Shown in pieces: positions 63,661-64,000 of a stretch of 64,000 nucleotides of DNA. The notes below the pieces were generated by a model that ran no database searches, was not told the origin of the DNA, and saw only the letters and a program-made list of their open reading frames with translations. The stretch covers positions 124,001 through 188,000 of the forward strand of contig NZ_FTMD01000006.1 of the NCBI RefSeq assembly GCF_900156155.1, written 5' to 3'. Position 1 is the stretch's first letter. The number at the start of each line of letters is the position of its first letter. The position numbers and the translations under genes are program-made. The DNA is from Aromatoleum tolulyticum (GTDB lineage Bacteria; Pseudomonadota; Gammaproteobacteria; Burkholderiales; Rhodocyclaceae).

Positions 63661-64000
63661 CGCGCGCAGCCGCCGAAAGGCTCGCCGAATTCTATGCGAC
63701 GCTCACACCGCAGTCGCTCGCGTCCCTGGCGGATTTCTACGCGCCGGACGCGCGCTTCGTCGATCCCTTCAACGACGTCACCGGCCTTGACGCGATCGCG
63801 CACATCTTTCGCCACATGTTCGCGACCGTCGAGGCGCCGCGCTTCGAGGTGACGAGCTGTCTCGCGGGCGAGCGGGAGGCGATGCTGGCTTGGACCTTCC
63901 GCTTCGGCGCCGGGCGCGCGTGCCGCGAGATCCGCGGCGTCACGCAGCTGCGTTTCGATGCCGGCGGGCGGGTCATCGAGCACATCGATCACTGGGATCC
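63657..64000 (+). CDS. NTF2-like/SnoaL-fold protein, cut by window end
   Basis: At least 114 residues from ATG 63657, overlapping the SDR stop (ATGA); no stop codon before the window ends. Features of the SnoaL/NTF2-like fold are RLAEFYATLTPQSLASLADF, FYAPDARFVDPFNDVTG, and VIEHIDHWDP near the cut. Similar proteins close the same kind of cluster. It may be a lipid or steroid-like isomerase or a binding protein. Confidence 0.85.
   Translation, partial: MTRAAAERLAEFYATLTPQSLASLADFYAPDARFVDPFNDVTGLDAIAHIFRHMFATVEAPRFEVTSCLAGEREAMLAWTFRFGAGRACREIRGVTQLRFDAGGRVIEHIDHWD

Overview
The window is a stretch of chromosome from a GC-rich Gram-negative bacterium, most likely a betaproteobacterium of the Rhodocyclales (Aromatoleum/Azoarcus/Thauera type). 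That placement is inferred from gene content and order: accA-tilS, dctPQM with a FixJ-type regulator, trpEGDC beside rpe-gph, a fused indolepyruvate:ferredoxin oxidoreductase beside an amino-acid dehydrogenase, TamB and RfaE2. No rRNA, CRISPR array, prophage, integrase or insertion sequence was seen. Nearly all of the DNA codes, and many neighbouring genes overlap by 4 to 30 bases.

Layout. 1-8500 holds housekeeping genes: a probable queA start, tRNA-Leu(CAA), a ribosome hibernation factor, a BI-1 membrane protein, a P-type ATPase with a CorC-type protein, then accA-tilS. 8639-14971 holds an Hsp15-like RNA-binding protein and a complete C4-dicarboxylate TRAP system: sensor and FixJ-type regulator divergent from dctPQM, ending in a strong terminator. 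15046-20848 holds an ornithine cyclodeaminase-like gene and an unusual signalling island: PP2C phosphatase, double-FHA protein, metallo-beta-lactamase-fold phosphodiesterase, and a GspE-type ATPase with an N-terminal GAF domain. 20932-30605 runs rpe-gph-trpE-trpG-trpD-trpC-tamB, with a candidate Trp leader peptide before trpE. 30663-32175 holds msrA, an FKBP-type PPIase and an Lrp/AsnC regulator.

32221-45552 is a branched-chain/aromatic amino-acid region: livFGMHK on the minus strand, an unknown exported protein, a YegD-like Hsp70, a 1201-residue 2-oxoacid:ferredoxin oxidoreductase and a Leu/Phe-type dehydrogenase. Uptake, oxidative deamination and ferredoxin-linked oxo-acid oxidation therefore sit together beside an Lrp-family gene. 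Two similar AT-rich palindromes lie upstream of livK and of the oxidoreductase.

45616-55866 is mixed: a YidB-like protein, cation diffusion facilitator, cytochrome b561, truncated EAL protein, RecQ, a response regulator with DUF3369, degenerate GGDEF and intact EAL domains, a sensor kinase, and rfaE2.

55953-64000 is a divergent locus. A MerR protein with a B12-binding-like C-terminus faces a tightly overlapping operon: a small exported protein, FAD oxidoreductase, DUF1365, cyclopropane-fatty-acid-synthase-like methyltransferase, chalcone-isomerase-like protein, MFS carrier, DUF3833 lipoprotein, SDR and an NTF2-like protein cut by the window end. This set resembles light or photo-oxidative-stress lipid-modification clusters known from other proteobacteria. 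The regulator keeps the W-x9-EH cobalamin-fold signature but seems to lack the usual axial histidine, and perfect palindromes overlap both divergent start codons.
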